Below are positions 35,086-47,300 of a stretch of 64,000 nucleotides of DNA, one piece after another (position 1 is the first letter of the stretch; the number at the start of each line of letters is the position of its first letter). The DNA is from Bidens hawaiensis. Lineage: Eukaryota > Streptophyta > Magnoliopsida > Asterales > Asteraceae. Position numbers and translations under genes: made by a program. The stretch is from NCBI GenBank assembly GCA_021521415.1, contig JAIQDT010001663.1, forward strand, positions 124,001 through 188,000. Reading direction: 5' to 3'. A model generated the notes under the pieces. It did not search any database, was not told the origin of the DNA, and saw only the letters and a program-made list of their open reading frames with translations.

Positions 35086-35958
35086 TCAAAAATCCAAACC
35101 ATGGTAAAGTTTAGAAAACTTAAGTTCTTTAGTCACGTTAAAATACCGAATCACAGCGAGCCATTGATCCCATCTTTTGAGCCGGTGAACAGCTATCGTG
35201 TCGTTAATAAGCTCATGAGAGCATCTTCCATTTGTACCTGGATAATCATACATGGCGGGCTTGTTAGAAAACCGGTTTCTTGCTTTCTGTCCAGCATTTA
35301 ACCATCTTCCAACGAGTTTATCCTCGGGACCAAAAGTGTCATTTCTAGGAATATCAGAACTTGCAATCCATTCCACCAAATCCCATGATAACAAAAACCC
35401 CATTCCCGACATATACGTTACAAACGGATTCATACTTTGACACGGAATCACAAACCCGTAGTACAAATCAGATCTTGGTAGTGGTTGCAGTGATAAGGCC
35501 AGTGGCAAAAGTCGTAAAAACACATCATCGTCCGCCTTCATGACATAATCATACGATTGAGGTAGAATTTGAGGAAGTGAAGAAAAGTATGTATATGTTT
35601 TCCCATTATTCATGTTTTCAAAACAGTTGAGAATGATGATGTCATTGAATCTTAGGATCTCTAGGGATATTAGAACTCTTTGTTCTTGTTTCGTGAGGTT
35701 GCAAAATACAAACTTGATGTCTATTTGAGCAAAGGGCGTAGATTGGATGCCATAAATGAGGCGGAGGAAGTGTCGGCGATCATAATTATCTGCTCGAGTT
35801 AGGATTCCTATCAGGAGGCTGAATTGCTTTGGTGATGGATGGTTTGATGAGTGTAATAATGGTGTTTTTACACAGAGGCTGAAGATGATGAAGATGGTGA
35901 TGAGGAGAGCAGAGATCATTAGAGGTAACATAGTGAAAACGAGTCGTTTTTGGTTCAT
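35086..35958 (-). CDS. GT31 beta-1,3-galactosyltransferase-like protein (290 aa)
   Basis: A type II Golgi membrane glycosyltransferase of CAZy family GT31, which adds galactose (or GlcNAc) in beta-1,3 linkage to glycoproteins such as arabinogalactan proteins. The single exon runs from ATG at 35956-35958 to the stop at 35086. Residues 8-30 form a hydrophobic signal anchor after MNQKR. The donor-binding DxD motif is ADDDVF near residue 142. Also visible are YYGFVIP, YMSGMGFLLS and FGPEDKLVGRWL, the last matching the family's EDV-x-G block. It is shorter than many plant GT31 proteins and has no galectin domain. It faces the sucrose synthase gene tail to tail, about 340 bp apart. Confidence 0.85.
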   Translation of the reverse strand: MNQKRLVFTMLPLMISALLITIFIIFSLCVKTPLLHSSNHPSPKQFSLLIGILTRADNYDRRHFLRLIYGIQSTPFAQIDIKFVFCNLTKQEQRVLISLEILRFNDIIILNCFENMNNGKTYTYFSSLPQILPQSYDYVMKADDDVFLRLLPLALSLQPLPRSDLYYGFVIPCQSMNPFVTYMSGMGFLLSWDLVEWIASSDIPRNDTFGPEDKLVGRWLNAGQKARNRFSNKPAMYDYPGTNGRCSHELINDTIAVHRLKRWDQWLAVIRYFNVTKELKFSKLYHGLDF

Positions 35959-36265
35959 TTCCTATACAGGTTTGTATGGATTGTTGGTGTATGTATGGAT
36001 GCATTAAGGTTCATGTAGGAAATCAATGACCTAAATACTGTTTGGGTGAAGTTCATGTTGTTTATGCATGCCTAGTTGTTGTAGAAGGTTTGCCTTTCAT
36101 AAATTTCATGCTTTTTTGCATATGGGAAATGTGTTTAAAGGAGGGTTTCTAGTGAAAAAGTGAATATTCAAGTGACGGTTGCAAAATTTATGGAAAAAAA
36201 AAATGGTAACGCTTGTAGCATTGCCACTACATATGTTAATCATTGTCACTATACGTCATAAAAGA

Positions 36266-36600
36266 CTAGTAAAAGTACCCGCGCATTGTGACGGGGCACG
36301 ACGGGCATTTGACCAGGCTTGATTAGACTCATGGGCCGTGCAAATGACCAAATGGTTAATAAGAAACGAAAGGATTTTGATTAGAGTTTGATATAACGAT
36401 TTAACTTTGAACAAGGCATAACTCCATGATATTTTAAAACGGATGAGATCAGGTGTCACAACTGATGCTAAATTGAATTTGGTTGTGTATTATCAGCCAA
36501 CTCATTCTTGAGCGCAACGGGTATTTGGTCGGTATATCTAATCACAATGGTATAGTACTAACGTTAAGGCGGGGTAGAGTACTAATATATAAAACCAATA
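36266..36600 (-). mobile_element. Helitron-like 3' terminus, reverse orientation
   Basis: Read on the minus strand, a GC-rich hairpin region (near 36278-36300) is followed by ACTTTTA and CTAG (36266-36269), then T, as in a Helitron 3' end. The next 170 bp parallels 11900-12060, and gcgcaacgggtatttggtcggta near 36512 recurs near 16848. The 5' end was not found; it may lie several kb to the right. Confidence 0.5.
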
Positions 36601-38109
36601 TAGTAAATCTCTACTCATAACATGTGACTTTTTTTAATTGCTTTTTAACTCATGCTACTTTTTTTTTTATTATCGTTCTTTAATTTAAGATATATAGTTT
36701 TGGTTTTCTATTAGTACTTTTAATATAGATGAATTGGATTTCTTTATGTACACTATCATCGGTTAATAATAATTTATACAATATGTACAATACTACTTTG
36801 AATTTCACTTTCATTGACAAGAAAGAAACTTTGTTGTTCATTGAATAAATTTATTTCATTTAAAATCTTATGAATGGTCTGAAATGACAAATAAAATTTA
36901 GAGTCACATAAATATAAACTTTGTCAGACTTAGCTGCATATCTTTAATTTAACCCAATACTTTCTATTTAAGTGGATATAAAATGTAGTATAGATCGACA
37001 CAATTGTTATAAAATCAACCAAATTTAAGTGTCACCTTCCGATCCATCAAAATGGTGTATAATTGTCTTCTCTTTTAAAAAACCTCTAGCCATGATAACA
37101 CAAGATCAATGTTAAAATGATAAAACTTATACCAGAAAGTCTTTGTCAACTGTACTAAACGAAAACGACACCGGTTGCTCCAAAACCGACACATTAATGT
37201 TGGTCCAAACATCTGGATCGCAGGAAGTGCAACAATTTTCTCTGCAACCTCCATGTCTTGAACACATCCAAAAAAATATGTACTTGTTTTTCCAATCTTC
37301 ATGATTCACTAAACTGATAAAGATTTCCAAGCCCGAATGGATTCATGCAAGTGTGCCACTAAGCTACATTGGATGACCGGACATCCTTCGGATCCTTCAG
37401 TTTCATGTATTCCTTGAATGAAGGTAAATGGAGATCCAGATAAAGCCTACAAAAGAAAATAAAACAGTCAAATATGTGATTACTTTTTTGGTTAAACATG
37501 TACAAGTAGTATGTAATTGTAGAAGAGGGTTAAAGAAGTTTTATGGATTTTAAGTGGGCTCCTTTTGTATCCCAAGATTGACTGTTGCCTTCGGCTCGAT
37601 AAAACTGGCAACCCATATAATGACGCATGGTCAACAATTCAAGAATGTACATGATTGACCGTGAGGCACATTCGGGGAGAAGCTGCACGAGACCGTGCGA
37701 TTTTAGAAATTAGAATGATGTGAACAAAAAAATAACACGAAAATATACATCACTCTTAAGAGTATCCAATTTGTATTATTAAGAGATACATGCTGATGCA
37801 TGAAGTCAAATTTACCAATATTTGAACTTATAAACCGTCAAGCTTCTCGTAACTTTTTTTTTTTTTTTATAAAAACAACTAAATTATATTTTGTTTATTA
37901 CAAGCCTCACCAACAGAGTTAAATCTCATATGAAATTGAATTAAGTACAAAGTATGAATTTAAAAGTCAAACCTACCTAATAATAAGTTCATACCTATGG
38001 CCATAACAATCAGGTTTGACTTTCTAAAGTCAATATTATTTATAAAACAAGCTGGTTTTGCTTGGCTCAGTTTGGGCTCAAACGAAATAATATACGAAAT
38101 ATGTTTAAC

Positions 38110-38320
38110 TTTTAAAAAAACGTTCGGTTTGGTTCCGGATTTTCGGTTTCGTTTGGTTTTGTTTAGTTTTTGGTTCCGGTTTCCAGTTTAATGACTTTTG
38201 GTAACAGGTCGGTTTTAGTTTGTTGGATTTTGGTTTTGGTAATTCGGTTTCAGCTTTTTATTTCATTTAAGTTTTTTTTTTGTTTCGTTATTTTCAGTTT
38301 TGGTTCAGTTCGGTTCGTAC
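38110..38320. repeat. Degenerate CGGTTT-type repeat
   Basis: Irregular repeats of cggttt/ggttccggtt on the plus strand, of the same style as the sucrose synthase intron repeat but in the opposite orientation. Confidence 0.5.
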
Positions 38321-40364
38321 AGACAAAGTGATGACTCATGGATTGTCATAATAATAATTTATTACCAATGCCCCCAACCCTCAGGTTTTACTTTCAAAAG
38401 TCAATTATAATATCATGAAATATTATTTACATAACAATCTTGTTTGGCTAAAGTTTGGGCCCAAACTGAAATAATAAGCGAAATATCTGTTTGACTTTAT
38501 CGACAACAATGAAAGATAATTAATTAACACATATACAAAGCACAACTGGTAATAAAGAAATACCCGTATTTAATGATAAACCCATATGCGGTGGACTTAG
38601 ACTTTGGTAAATCCCTTTACAAAACTCAACGTCGACGCCAAGCACAACAACTTCACGACTGCAATTTAAAGAGACGGTTAGATTTGATGCCAAAACCACA
38701 ACAAAACCTTATGATTTGTAAGATTTAAATAATAAAACTCGTATCCTCAATCTATGTTGGTCACGATCTGTTTTGGGCCGAACCTATTCTTGGTCATAGC
38801 TTGTGACCTGAACCAAAGTAAGACTGTTTTGTAATTGACCCATTATGAGCTGAACCCGCTTGACTCATTAAAGGCTCCGAATCGACCCACCCGTATTGAC
38901 TAATATTTATGACGTTTGAGCCAAAATCAACTAACTTTTAGTAAAAATAAAGAAATTAAAACTAACATTCTACTTGAATGCTATATGAAGCTGAATGTTG
39001 AAATAAATGTTTATTATAAAATCAATTAGTTTTTATGAGTAAAACAAGAGTTCTAACATGCTACATTCCACATTTCAAATTCAGTTTTGACACCAACTGG
39101 TTCAAAGTAAGGAATCTTAGCTATCACATTATGCATATTGAGTATTAAATTTAAAGCTCCCAACTGCAGCTATACAAGCATGTTTTTAGTACATATTGCA
39201 GTTATACATACAAGACAATTAACATATTAGATTCAGAAGTATTTTCAAATATGATCATAAGGTAATTTTGAAGCTAACAAGCAGACAAACTGGTGCATTC
39301 TCAAATTTGACATCTCATGAAAAAATGGGAAAAAAATAAAATACAACCAACAACATTGTAAACAATTTGTAACAAAGGTATAAAAACAATCTAAATGAGT
39401 GTGTATAAGTACCATAGTTTTGGTTGACATCAACTAATCGAATTAGCTTCTTATGCAAGTAAAATAACTGTCACAAAAATAAGTTAATTATCAGTACAAG
39501 AGATGTTAGTATAAGCAAAGCAAAAAGAGATCCAACCTTTTTACCGGATATCAATGTAGTTGAAATACAAGCAATTCTAACAAAGTATGAGCCTGCTCAA
39601 CGAAATGAACCTGCAAAGTATCAACAACGCCACTAACAAATTGATTCTAATAAAAGTAACAAATTATATAAATAGTGCAAAAATAAAGTAGGAAACTCAC
39701 CATTGTATGAATGAACAAACTGAATAGAGAAGAAATATCAACCAAACATTTGATTAATGTAGCAAAATCAGCAAACTCACCATTGTGATTTGATTAAATA
39801 CCAAATCTTGGTTGCCCATCAGACGAAACACAAATCTAGTTAGAGATTATTGTAATAATGAGATCAAGAACAGAGTCAAACATATACATCTACAAACTTT
39901 TAAAGTTTGTTGTTGCATAGTACATTACAGTCCCTAATTTCTTAAATTATCATCCCTATTCAATTTCAATCTCTTTAGAATCAAATGAAGGAAGTAACAC
40001 ATAAGCTAAGATCAAGAGCACAAGATAATCAACTCCCCTCGGCCTAACAAATAAGTAAAATCAAATTCAGAAGCAGTACCCTTCCATGTGCGTTAACATC
40101 TTTCAAAAAGAGCCATTCTCAGAATATCTATCATTATCCGAAGGACTTCAATTGAAACCGTTCATTGAATGAAAGCATTCAATTGAAGGATTTATGATGA
40201 ATTGAAATGCTTGTTAATGCTGGTAAAGGAATGATGCCTTCAATGCGCCGGAGGTCTTTGATATTACGCCTGAGAATTGACCGGAGCCTTAATTGGCAAT
40301 TAATATTCATGCGTCTTACGGAGAGAGAGTATAGAAGATGAAGGGATGTCTATATGCCTTAATT

Positions 40365-40447
40365 GTCTCTATGTCTATATCTAATATAGATATAGAAGAT
40401 ATAGATATACATATAGATATAGATACAGATAAAGATATAGATAATAT
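40365..40447. repeat. (GATATA)n simple repeat
   Basis: Imperfect hexamer run of agatat/atagat units. Confidence 0.8.
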
Positions 40448-40822
40448 AATGGTGACCCTATGTTGATATTTTTTTCTCTAAGACGGCCGGTGTTAACCCG
40501 AGCCCATTTTGATTAGACCCTGTTTTAAACATTAATCAAGCTGACACTTAATTGAAATACCACTAATTGGTGGGAATCATTTCTATATTGGATGTGACAT
40601 CTCTGTATAAAATGTAAGAGAAGAACATGTGCTCTAGCAAACTAGATGAACCTATCAAAAAATTCAATTATTTTATAAATCTCAGCAAATTTATTTAATT
40701 TTTATATGGAGCCTTAATTAGTGATGAATTTAGAACCCAATATAAGCAATTAAGCATCATACAAGCATAAACAAATACTGCATTGATTGTTCTTCATCAA
40801 AAGGCCATGAAATTATGTAATG

Positions 40823-42887
40823 GTGTATGTAACACCTATGTATTTTCATGCATGAAATCACTAGTCTTTTATACTCGTATTTAATAAGGTCCATGTATTA
40901 GTTCACCATCTATATTATTATGGAATCATATATTATTTATTTCTAGTTATTAATATTATTTTCATATGCACAATTACATGTTTCTATGTACATTTAGTTA
41001 TACATGGTTAATCGTTAACGTGACACGTTTAACCAGGAATGCCTAGATTTAATATTTGTCATTGTCAATTTTATCCTAAAGTAATTTTATTTATATCCTT
41101 AAATTCAAATTAAGAATAAACTTCTAGAATATTCTATTCTTGATCTCCAAGATTAGCCTTATCCAAATTTGAATTCAAGTCCTAGTCAAATTCTATCTCT
41201 AATTCATCATAATCTCTTCTCTAAACACCCCTATAAATAGAACTCTCTAGCACCCCTAAAATTCATTCCAAACCTGCATATTCCAAAGCCCCAAGGTTGA
41301 AAATTCGTGATCATCATCCTCTCAAAGATTCACAACTCGTTTCCTTCCTAGTAAGTTCTAATTTCCGCATAATGTTTTGTTCTTTCATTCTGCAGAAAAA
41401 CCTTTTATTTCAACGCTTAGATCTCGGTCATAATATATCCAAATCACGAATTTCAAAAGCCTAAATTGGTTCTTTATGTGTCTAGTATCTCTGTAAATTT
41501 TGGTGTAAAATTTTATAAACTTTAAAAACGTTTTTATTATTTTTCTTTAACAAAGGGTCTTGCTGAAAATCCTAACAGATAACTTTAGCCTCAAAACGAA
41601 TGTCATAACTCACTCATGTTTACGAATTATGACCCAATTTTTGGATATATTGTAGACCTTCTAATTATAAAATTATCCAACTAGAATCTCCTCAATTTGT
41701 TAAAGTATCGATTTTTAGTTATTTTTCTACTAAACTGACTCGGAATCAGACCCCTCGGTAGTCTATGAATTTTATATTTTTTTTTATAAACACTTAAAAT
41801 TTATAAAAAATATACATGTTAAAAAACTCATACGGTTACAAGATATAAAATTTTCGTAATCTAACTCAAAGGTTTACTACTTTTAAAAATTCGTGTCTTG
41901 AACAGTAAACAACCTATTTTTTTCTAGAAAAGATAATCTAAAACCCTAAACCATAAAGTATCACTTGAAACCCTAAAATCTAATTGTACTTCCAAACAAA
42001 CACCAAGTCTATAGATATTCAACCAAAGGTTCTGTCACCAAGGCTACGGCCTAAGGAAAAACCAAGTGGCGTGTCCGGGCGTGAATGGACCCACTTACCT
42101 TTTCCTGGGAACCTGAGGTCGGAGATTCTATTCCACCGAAATAGGGTCAGATTCTAACAACTTTCTTGATCATTAGGGCTCTAAACAAAAGCGTTACAAG
42201 TCTCAATTCATCAACGAAGGTGAGTTCATAGCCCCTTTTCATGCTTTTAAACGTTTTATACTTCGGGGTGGAAACATGCAACTTATTTACTTTATGTTTT
42301 ATACATGCTATTTGATTCAAGATTTATTTCATTATATTCGTTATGTGTAATCATTACAAGTGTATACTTAATCGCATGTACAACCATTAACTTGTTAAAG
42401 CCCATGGTAGTATGATGATAGATCTATTGGCCCGACCCGCCCACTCAGGCCTCGGGTAGAGGCCTGTGTGTTCAGAATCCGACGATCGTTAAACATTAAA
42501 CATAATAGTCTATTCGTGGATTAGACGACTCGCTAAACGTGTCAGAGGTTTGGTTGTAATCACAAAGTATACAAAGTAACTTAACACATATGGATTGCTT
42601 TCAACTTAAAACTTATTTTATTAAAACCTATGTTCTCACAAACTATTTTTAGTTGACACTCTCGCATGTTTTTCAGGTATTGGAAATTTGTTTGTTGAAG
42701 ATTACTTGATGCAAGATATAGGATTGCATGATTGGACCTAGATGACTATAAAACAATTCATTGTATCTCTGTATTGCTTGATATTAAATTAAATTTAACG
42801 ACTATTGTAACAAGTAGTATCATGTGCTATGAACAATCACCGTCTCACCTCGACGTATTCCGCCGTCGGTTGGGGTGTGACAGTGTC
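40823..42887 (+). mobile_element. Solo LTR, gypsy chromovirus (Tekay-like)
   Basis: The LTR is 40828-42882 (about 2055 bp). It begins TGTAACACC and ends GGTGTGACA, the typical inverted ends of Tekay-type LTRs. Flanking 5-mers are GTGTA and GTGTC, a one-base-changed target duplication. A promoter-like CCCTATAAATAGAAC lies at about 41230, 400 bp from the start. No primer-binding site or pol follows, so it is a solo LTR. Orientation is plus, judging by the TATA box. Confidence 0.8.
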
Positions 42888-42896
42888 CATGAGAGT

Positions 42897-43250
42897 AGAG
42901 GTGCACAAATCGGTTCCGGTTAATTTTCTAACCGTTTTTTTTTTTGCAGGAAATAACCGGTTAGACTAGTTAATCGGGTCGGGCACTAACCGATTTTGAT
43001 AAATTAATTCAAAAAATTCAATTAATCGGTCGGGTAATCACCGATTAAAAACCGGTTTTAGTAAAATAATAATAAAAAAAATCGGTTAACCAGTTTGGTT
43101 AATCGGTTAGTAACCGGTTTGAAATCAATAATATAAACCGGTTACTAACCGGTGGTTAAGATCGGTTAGTAACCGGTTAGGATTGGATCGATTGCTAACC
43201 GGTTAGACTTTCAGCTAGAAACCGGTTAACCGGTTTCTATGTGCACCTCT
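42897..43250. mobile_element. Terminal-inverted-repeat element built of ACCGGTT motifs
   Basis: A perfect inverted pair AGAGGTGCAC (42897-42906) and GTGCACCTCT (43241-43250) bounds 354 bp. With a TA duplication counted, the core is GAGGTGCAC...GTGCACCTC. The inside is almost wholly degenerate tandem ACCGGTTA/TAACCGGT motifs, which are self-complementary, so either strand can fold on itself. It lies 14 bp past the solo LTR. No coding potential. Confidence 0.7.
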
Positions 43251-43943
43251 AAGGCTCTACATGGGAGTATGGGACTACAAATGATCCATAGTAAAGCCCA
43301 TATAAGAGGGCCCGACAGAATCCTAAATCAATGACAAATATAGTGGGCTAAGATAAAAGCTTAACCTCCTGACCATATTTAACTTCTTGAACACACCAAA
43401 TGCCTTTAGTGTAGGGCCGTTCAAACCGCTTGTTGTAACATCCAGGCTAAAGCGAAAACGTCTGAATGTGTAAGGCCCCGTTTCCGGTAACCCTGCTTTG
43501 GTGTTGGATTTACTCACAAACACAGTTCTAAAATCAAAGTTAATTTAAACTTTCGCAGAATAATTTAAAACTTCAACATCACATTACAAACATTCATTTT
43601 TGTCTTAACATAGAAATTGTCTTTTCATAACATAACATAAAATAGTCATGACACTTCTTCATAGATGTCAGTCTCTTTAGCTCGTGCCATGTGTTCCTCC
43701 TCAAGCCAGCTGCCTCAACCTATTTGCCTGCGTGCATACTAAAAGTCAGCTATGCTGAGTGAGTTCTAATTAATCAATTAACATACAATATATTCCTATC
43801 CTTACTCATACGCGTCCGAAGAGACGTATTCATACCTTACTTTGCTATTACTTCTTTCACACATACTTTATATACATGCATACGTACTTACATACTTTCT
43901 TTCATAAAACCCTATGGTATACCATAAGCTATTCTATCTTAAA

Positions 43944-44135
43944 CATCTCAGATATTATAAGGGTCTGGTCCCTAACATCTCAGATATTATAAAGGTCTGG
44001 TCCCTATCATCTCAGATATTATGAGAGTCTGGTCTCTATCATCTCATATATTATAAGGGTCTGGTCCCTAACATCTCAGATATTATAAGGGTCTGATCCC
44101 TATCATCTCAGATATTATGAGGGTCTGGTCCCTAT
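43944..44135. repeat. Six tandem 32-bp repeats
   Basis: Units start every 32 bases at 43944, 43976, 44008, 44040, 44072 and 44104. Each reads catctcagatatta, then a variable purine pair, then gtctggtccct. Two forms alternate (aagg and gag variants), suggesting growth by duplication of neighbouring units. Confidence 0.9.
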
Positions 44136-44476
44136 CATAAGCGCATACGTTACTTGTCTTATGCATATAATATTTACATACACATTCATTCACATAACCA
44201 TCATATAGTAATAACATTCGATGCACGATCATACACGTATCATATACCTATCACTTAAGATAAGCATTTTAACTACCACATAGGAGTATACACACAGCCC
44301 CGAAACATAACATGGAAATGGGGCTAGAACTCACCTGGAGTCGGTTTCTCTCGCCGTTAATGGTAATGCCCTTCCTTAGTTGTTTACGGCTAACTGTGCA
44401 ATACATTACGCGTGTCAATCATCCATTACTACTACTTCCTACATCTAAGTTAATGAAACTCTCAACTAACGGGGAT

Positions 44477-44550
44477 CCGGGGGCAGCGCCCCTGGTAGCG
44501 GGGTCTAGGGGCGGCAGCCCCTAGCAGGGTCCAGGGGGCAGAGCCCCTGG
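44477..44550. repeat. Three tandem GC-rich hairpins
   Basis: Hairpins lie at 44477-44495, 44505-44524 and 44531-44550, each with a GGGG/CCCC stem and a short loop, spaced 26-28 bp apart. The outer stem pairs differ between units on both strands (CCAG/CTGG versus CTAG/CTAG), so pairing is kept. Very GC-rich within AT-rich DNA. Confidence 0.8.
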
Positions 44551-44699
44551 CTGTGGTTGAGCTGCAGGGAGGAATTTTAACATTTTAATAGGTCCTTTAA
44601 CAAAAGCGCATCAGAAAAGGAATTGGGTCACATTTTAATAACAACTTAAACAATTTCGCATGGGAGGAATTTCGCATAGAATTTCGCTTCGCATAACTT

Positions 44700-44805
44700 T
44701 TTCGCTTCTCACGGCTGAGCGAAGCGAAATGCCTGTTTCGCTTCTCATGGCTGAGCGAAGCGAAATGCCTGTTTCGCTTCTCATGGCTAACCGAAGTGAA
44801 ATTCC
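44700..44805. repeat. Three tandem 36-bp palindromic units
   Basis: Units at 44700, 44736 and 44772 each begin tttcgcttctca and hold the inverse gaagcgaaa 25 bases later. Both ends therefore pair within and between units. Confidence 0.85.
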
Positions 44806-45750
44806 TTCCTTTCTTCGTTTTTACCATTTTAAAGCCATTTTACTTCGTGGCTCTTCCTCAGGACCTGATTTTTACTCTTTCTCAACTTTCGACACATTCT
44901 TACCCCGTGCACCTGATGCTGAACCCATATCTCTCATAGTCCAAACGCCACCTTTTTACCTTAAAGTGCACCCAAGAGGTTATAACTTACCAAGTTTATA
45001 TTTTTCTTACATTTCACAACCCGATCTACCATTATATCTGTTTGCATGCCGATTCTAACCATAAAACTTAACCATTTAAACCGAAACCTACCTTTTGCTT
45101 CAGGTTCGAGTTCAGATCCGGACAATACGTAGATCTGGACGTGATTCTTGCTATTTGATGATGTCTACACACGATATTCTTCCTTCTCTCTTCTTTTTTT
45201 ACACGGATTTAGATCCGGAATGTAGAGAGAAAATGTGTGTTCTTGAGTGTGTGTGTGTGTGTGTGGTGAAAGGTAACAAAATGGTGAAAGGGTGGGGTTA
45301 GGCTTATATAGGGGGCCATGGGCCCCACAACCCACTCACAATTCCAAATCCAAATATTATCCAAACACTTGACACACGACTAACTTAACGACACACAGTT
45401 AATAACAAAACTTTCCGTCATTTATTATTTAATAAAAGTTGGATGTTACAGAATGTGACGTACAGATTGCTCAAACACACTTGACACTATTAGGTGATCA
45501 TAATAACATTGTTTCATTTAAATATTCATGTAACACAAGTTTATCAAATAATACAAGTTGTAACAAATAAATAAACAAAATGATAAGCTTTCTTTGAATA
45601 TCCTATAAGCATACTGTGTGTCTTCTAACTTTCATCCTCATATCTCTACACCTGTAACATATGTATAAAACAAAGTCAACTACGAACATAACTGGTGAGA
45701 TTCCCACTGTTTGATATAATACGTAAAATTCATGGACAAGTGATAAATGA

Positions 45751-45845
45751 GCAAGTAAAGTCCTTTCCAGTTGGTATCAACCAACGTACTGGAGTAATCG
45801 CGCAAGTAAGGTCCTTTCCAGTTGGTAAGAACCAACGTACTCGGA
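45751..45845. repeat. Two 51-bp direct repeats with an inner palindrome
   Basis: Units at 45751 and 45802 both read gcaagtaa, then gtcctttccagttggta, then aaccaacgtact. The ttggt/accaa arms can pair. Confidence 0.7.
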
Positions 45846-47139
45846 TAATGAGGCCCTTTTTCACTCGATACAAATGGACCTGAGTGCAAAGGGGGGCGTA
45901 TGATCATATTTATTGAGGCTACCACGTGCAAGTAAATTCGAGCAAGTAATCAAGTAACACACAAGTCCATATAGGTGAATTGTAGTTTGTTATCAAAATC
46001 GTAATACTTGGATTTGTAATAGATAAATATGAAAACGTTTAAAAAGGGGGTCGTGAGAAACTCATCTCGAATGCGAAGATAAACTTGTAATAAAAGCAGA
46101 TAGCATAATAATGAAACCGAAGCAATCAAAAATGCGTTTAAAGAATCCGAAACGTTTGAACCTCTCGAACTATAAATAAATACAAATATTTAAAGACTAA
46201 CTAACGGAATTGATGAAAACAATAATTTAGATAAAGGGATTTTGCATTATCATATATTTTATTATTTTAAGGCATTATAATATTATATTTAATTTTAACG
46301 GAATTTTTAGCGAACTATATTATTTTAGTATTATAACTTTAATAATCTAGTATTAATACAGGTAAAGTTGAGGCACGAATTTAAATAAGAATTTTTATCT
46401 CAAACAATTATAACTAAATTATTGAATTAACGTTACGAGTTTATAGTTAACGAATATAGACTAACGAATTATAAGTTAACAAACGGGTTGCGGTTTACGA
46501 AAAATAAGCTAACACATTTTATAGTTAACAGATTACGATTCGTGAATTTTAAGCTAACGAATTAAACAAATGATTTAAAACTTAACGATTTTAAAAAATG
46601 AATGATTTTATATTAACGGTTCACGATTTATTATTGTTTTAATATTTTCTTAATTTGTAACTTAACACAAAGTATGAGAATTTGTAATTCTTTTGGGGCA
46701 TTGATTTTAACGGTTGAATCTTATCTCGAAACGATTTTTTTGAGCGTATTAAAAGTATTAACTAAATGGAAATATAAAGTTAACGAAAATTTTTAATAAT
46801 CAATATCAATGGAAACGGAAGTCGGTTTTTAGGTGAAAAAGTGATAAATATAAATTTATAAATACTTTTATTTAGTTTAGGATAATTCTTTTATTGGATT
46901 AGGTTCAAATAAGAAGTTTGATATTCCTAAGAAGGTTACGAATGAGGGTATTTTAGTCTAATACTTTAATATCAAAATCCACTTACTTTAATCTCAAAAC
47001 CCAATTAAATTAATTTCAAAAACCCACTTACATAGAACCCAATTACATCTTCACTCATCTCTTACAACCACCACCACTCCACCGCCCACTACCACCACAA
47101 CCGTCACCCACCACCACCACCTCGCCGGAAAAGTCCGAA

Positions 47140-47300
47140 AAAACACAATGAAAAATACTATGAAAAACACAATGGAAAAATACACTATGAAAAAAAACAC
47201 AATAAAAAAACACAATTATATGACACAATGTAAATAACACAATGGAAAAAACACAATGAAAAATACTATTATATAACACAATTTAGTAAAACACAATTGG
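47140..47300. repeat. AAACACAATG-type degenerate repeat
   Basis: Irregular repeats of aaaaacacaatgaaaaatac. It lies inside the probable long LTR and next to a (CAC)n-rich stretch (47065-47125). Confidence 0.6.

Larger units (their letters stand above)
36600..40827. other. Repeat-rich region with unrecognised exon-like pieces
   Basis: Mostly AT-rich. Minus-strand blocks at 37330-37450 (LHLPSFKEYMKLKDPKD), 37560-37640 and 38590-38670 (SREVVVLGVDVEFCKGIYQSL) read like exons but I cannot name the family. 38110-38320 is a degenerate ggtttcggtttgg repeat. 40200-40340 resembles 16560-16780. No intact gene seen. Confidence 0.3.
43434..45450 (-). mobile_element. LTR (solo-like), minus orientation, rich in internal repeats
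   Basis: It is bounded by TGTAACATCC at 43434 and GGATGTTACA ending at 45450, a perfect 10-bp inverted pair of gypsy LTR type. A minus-strand TATA box (CCTATATAAGCC near 45302) about 150 bp from the right end sets the orientation. There is no internal coding region. Flanks are not matching 5-mers (cttgt and gaatg), so it may have formed by recombination between copies. It holds three sets of internal repeats: 32-bp units, 36-bp palindromic units and GC-rich hairpins. Confidence 0.6.

Noticed and set aside
43944..44135. Regular repeats resembling a CRISPR array
   Set aside because: The units are contiguous 32-bp tandems with no unique spacers, inside a plant LTR.
44660..45058. 132-codon plus-strand open frame
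   Set aside because: It lies inside an LTR and its repeats mirror the 36-bp DNA palindromes; no sign of a protein.
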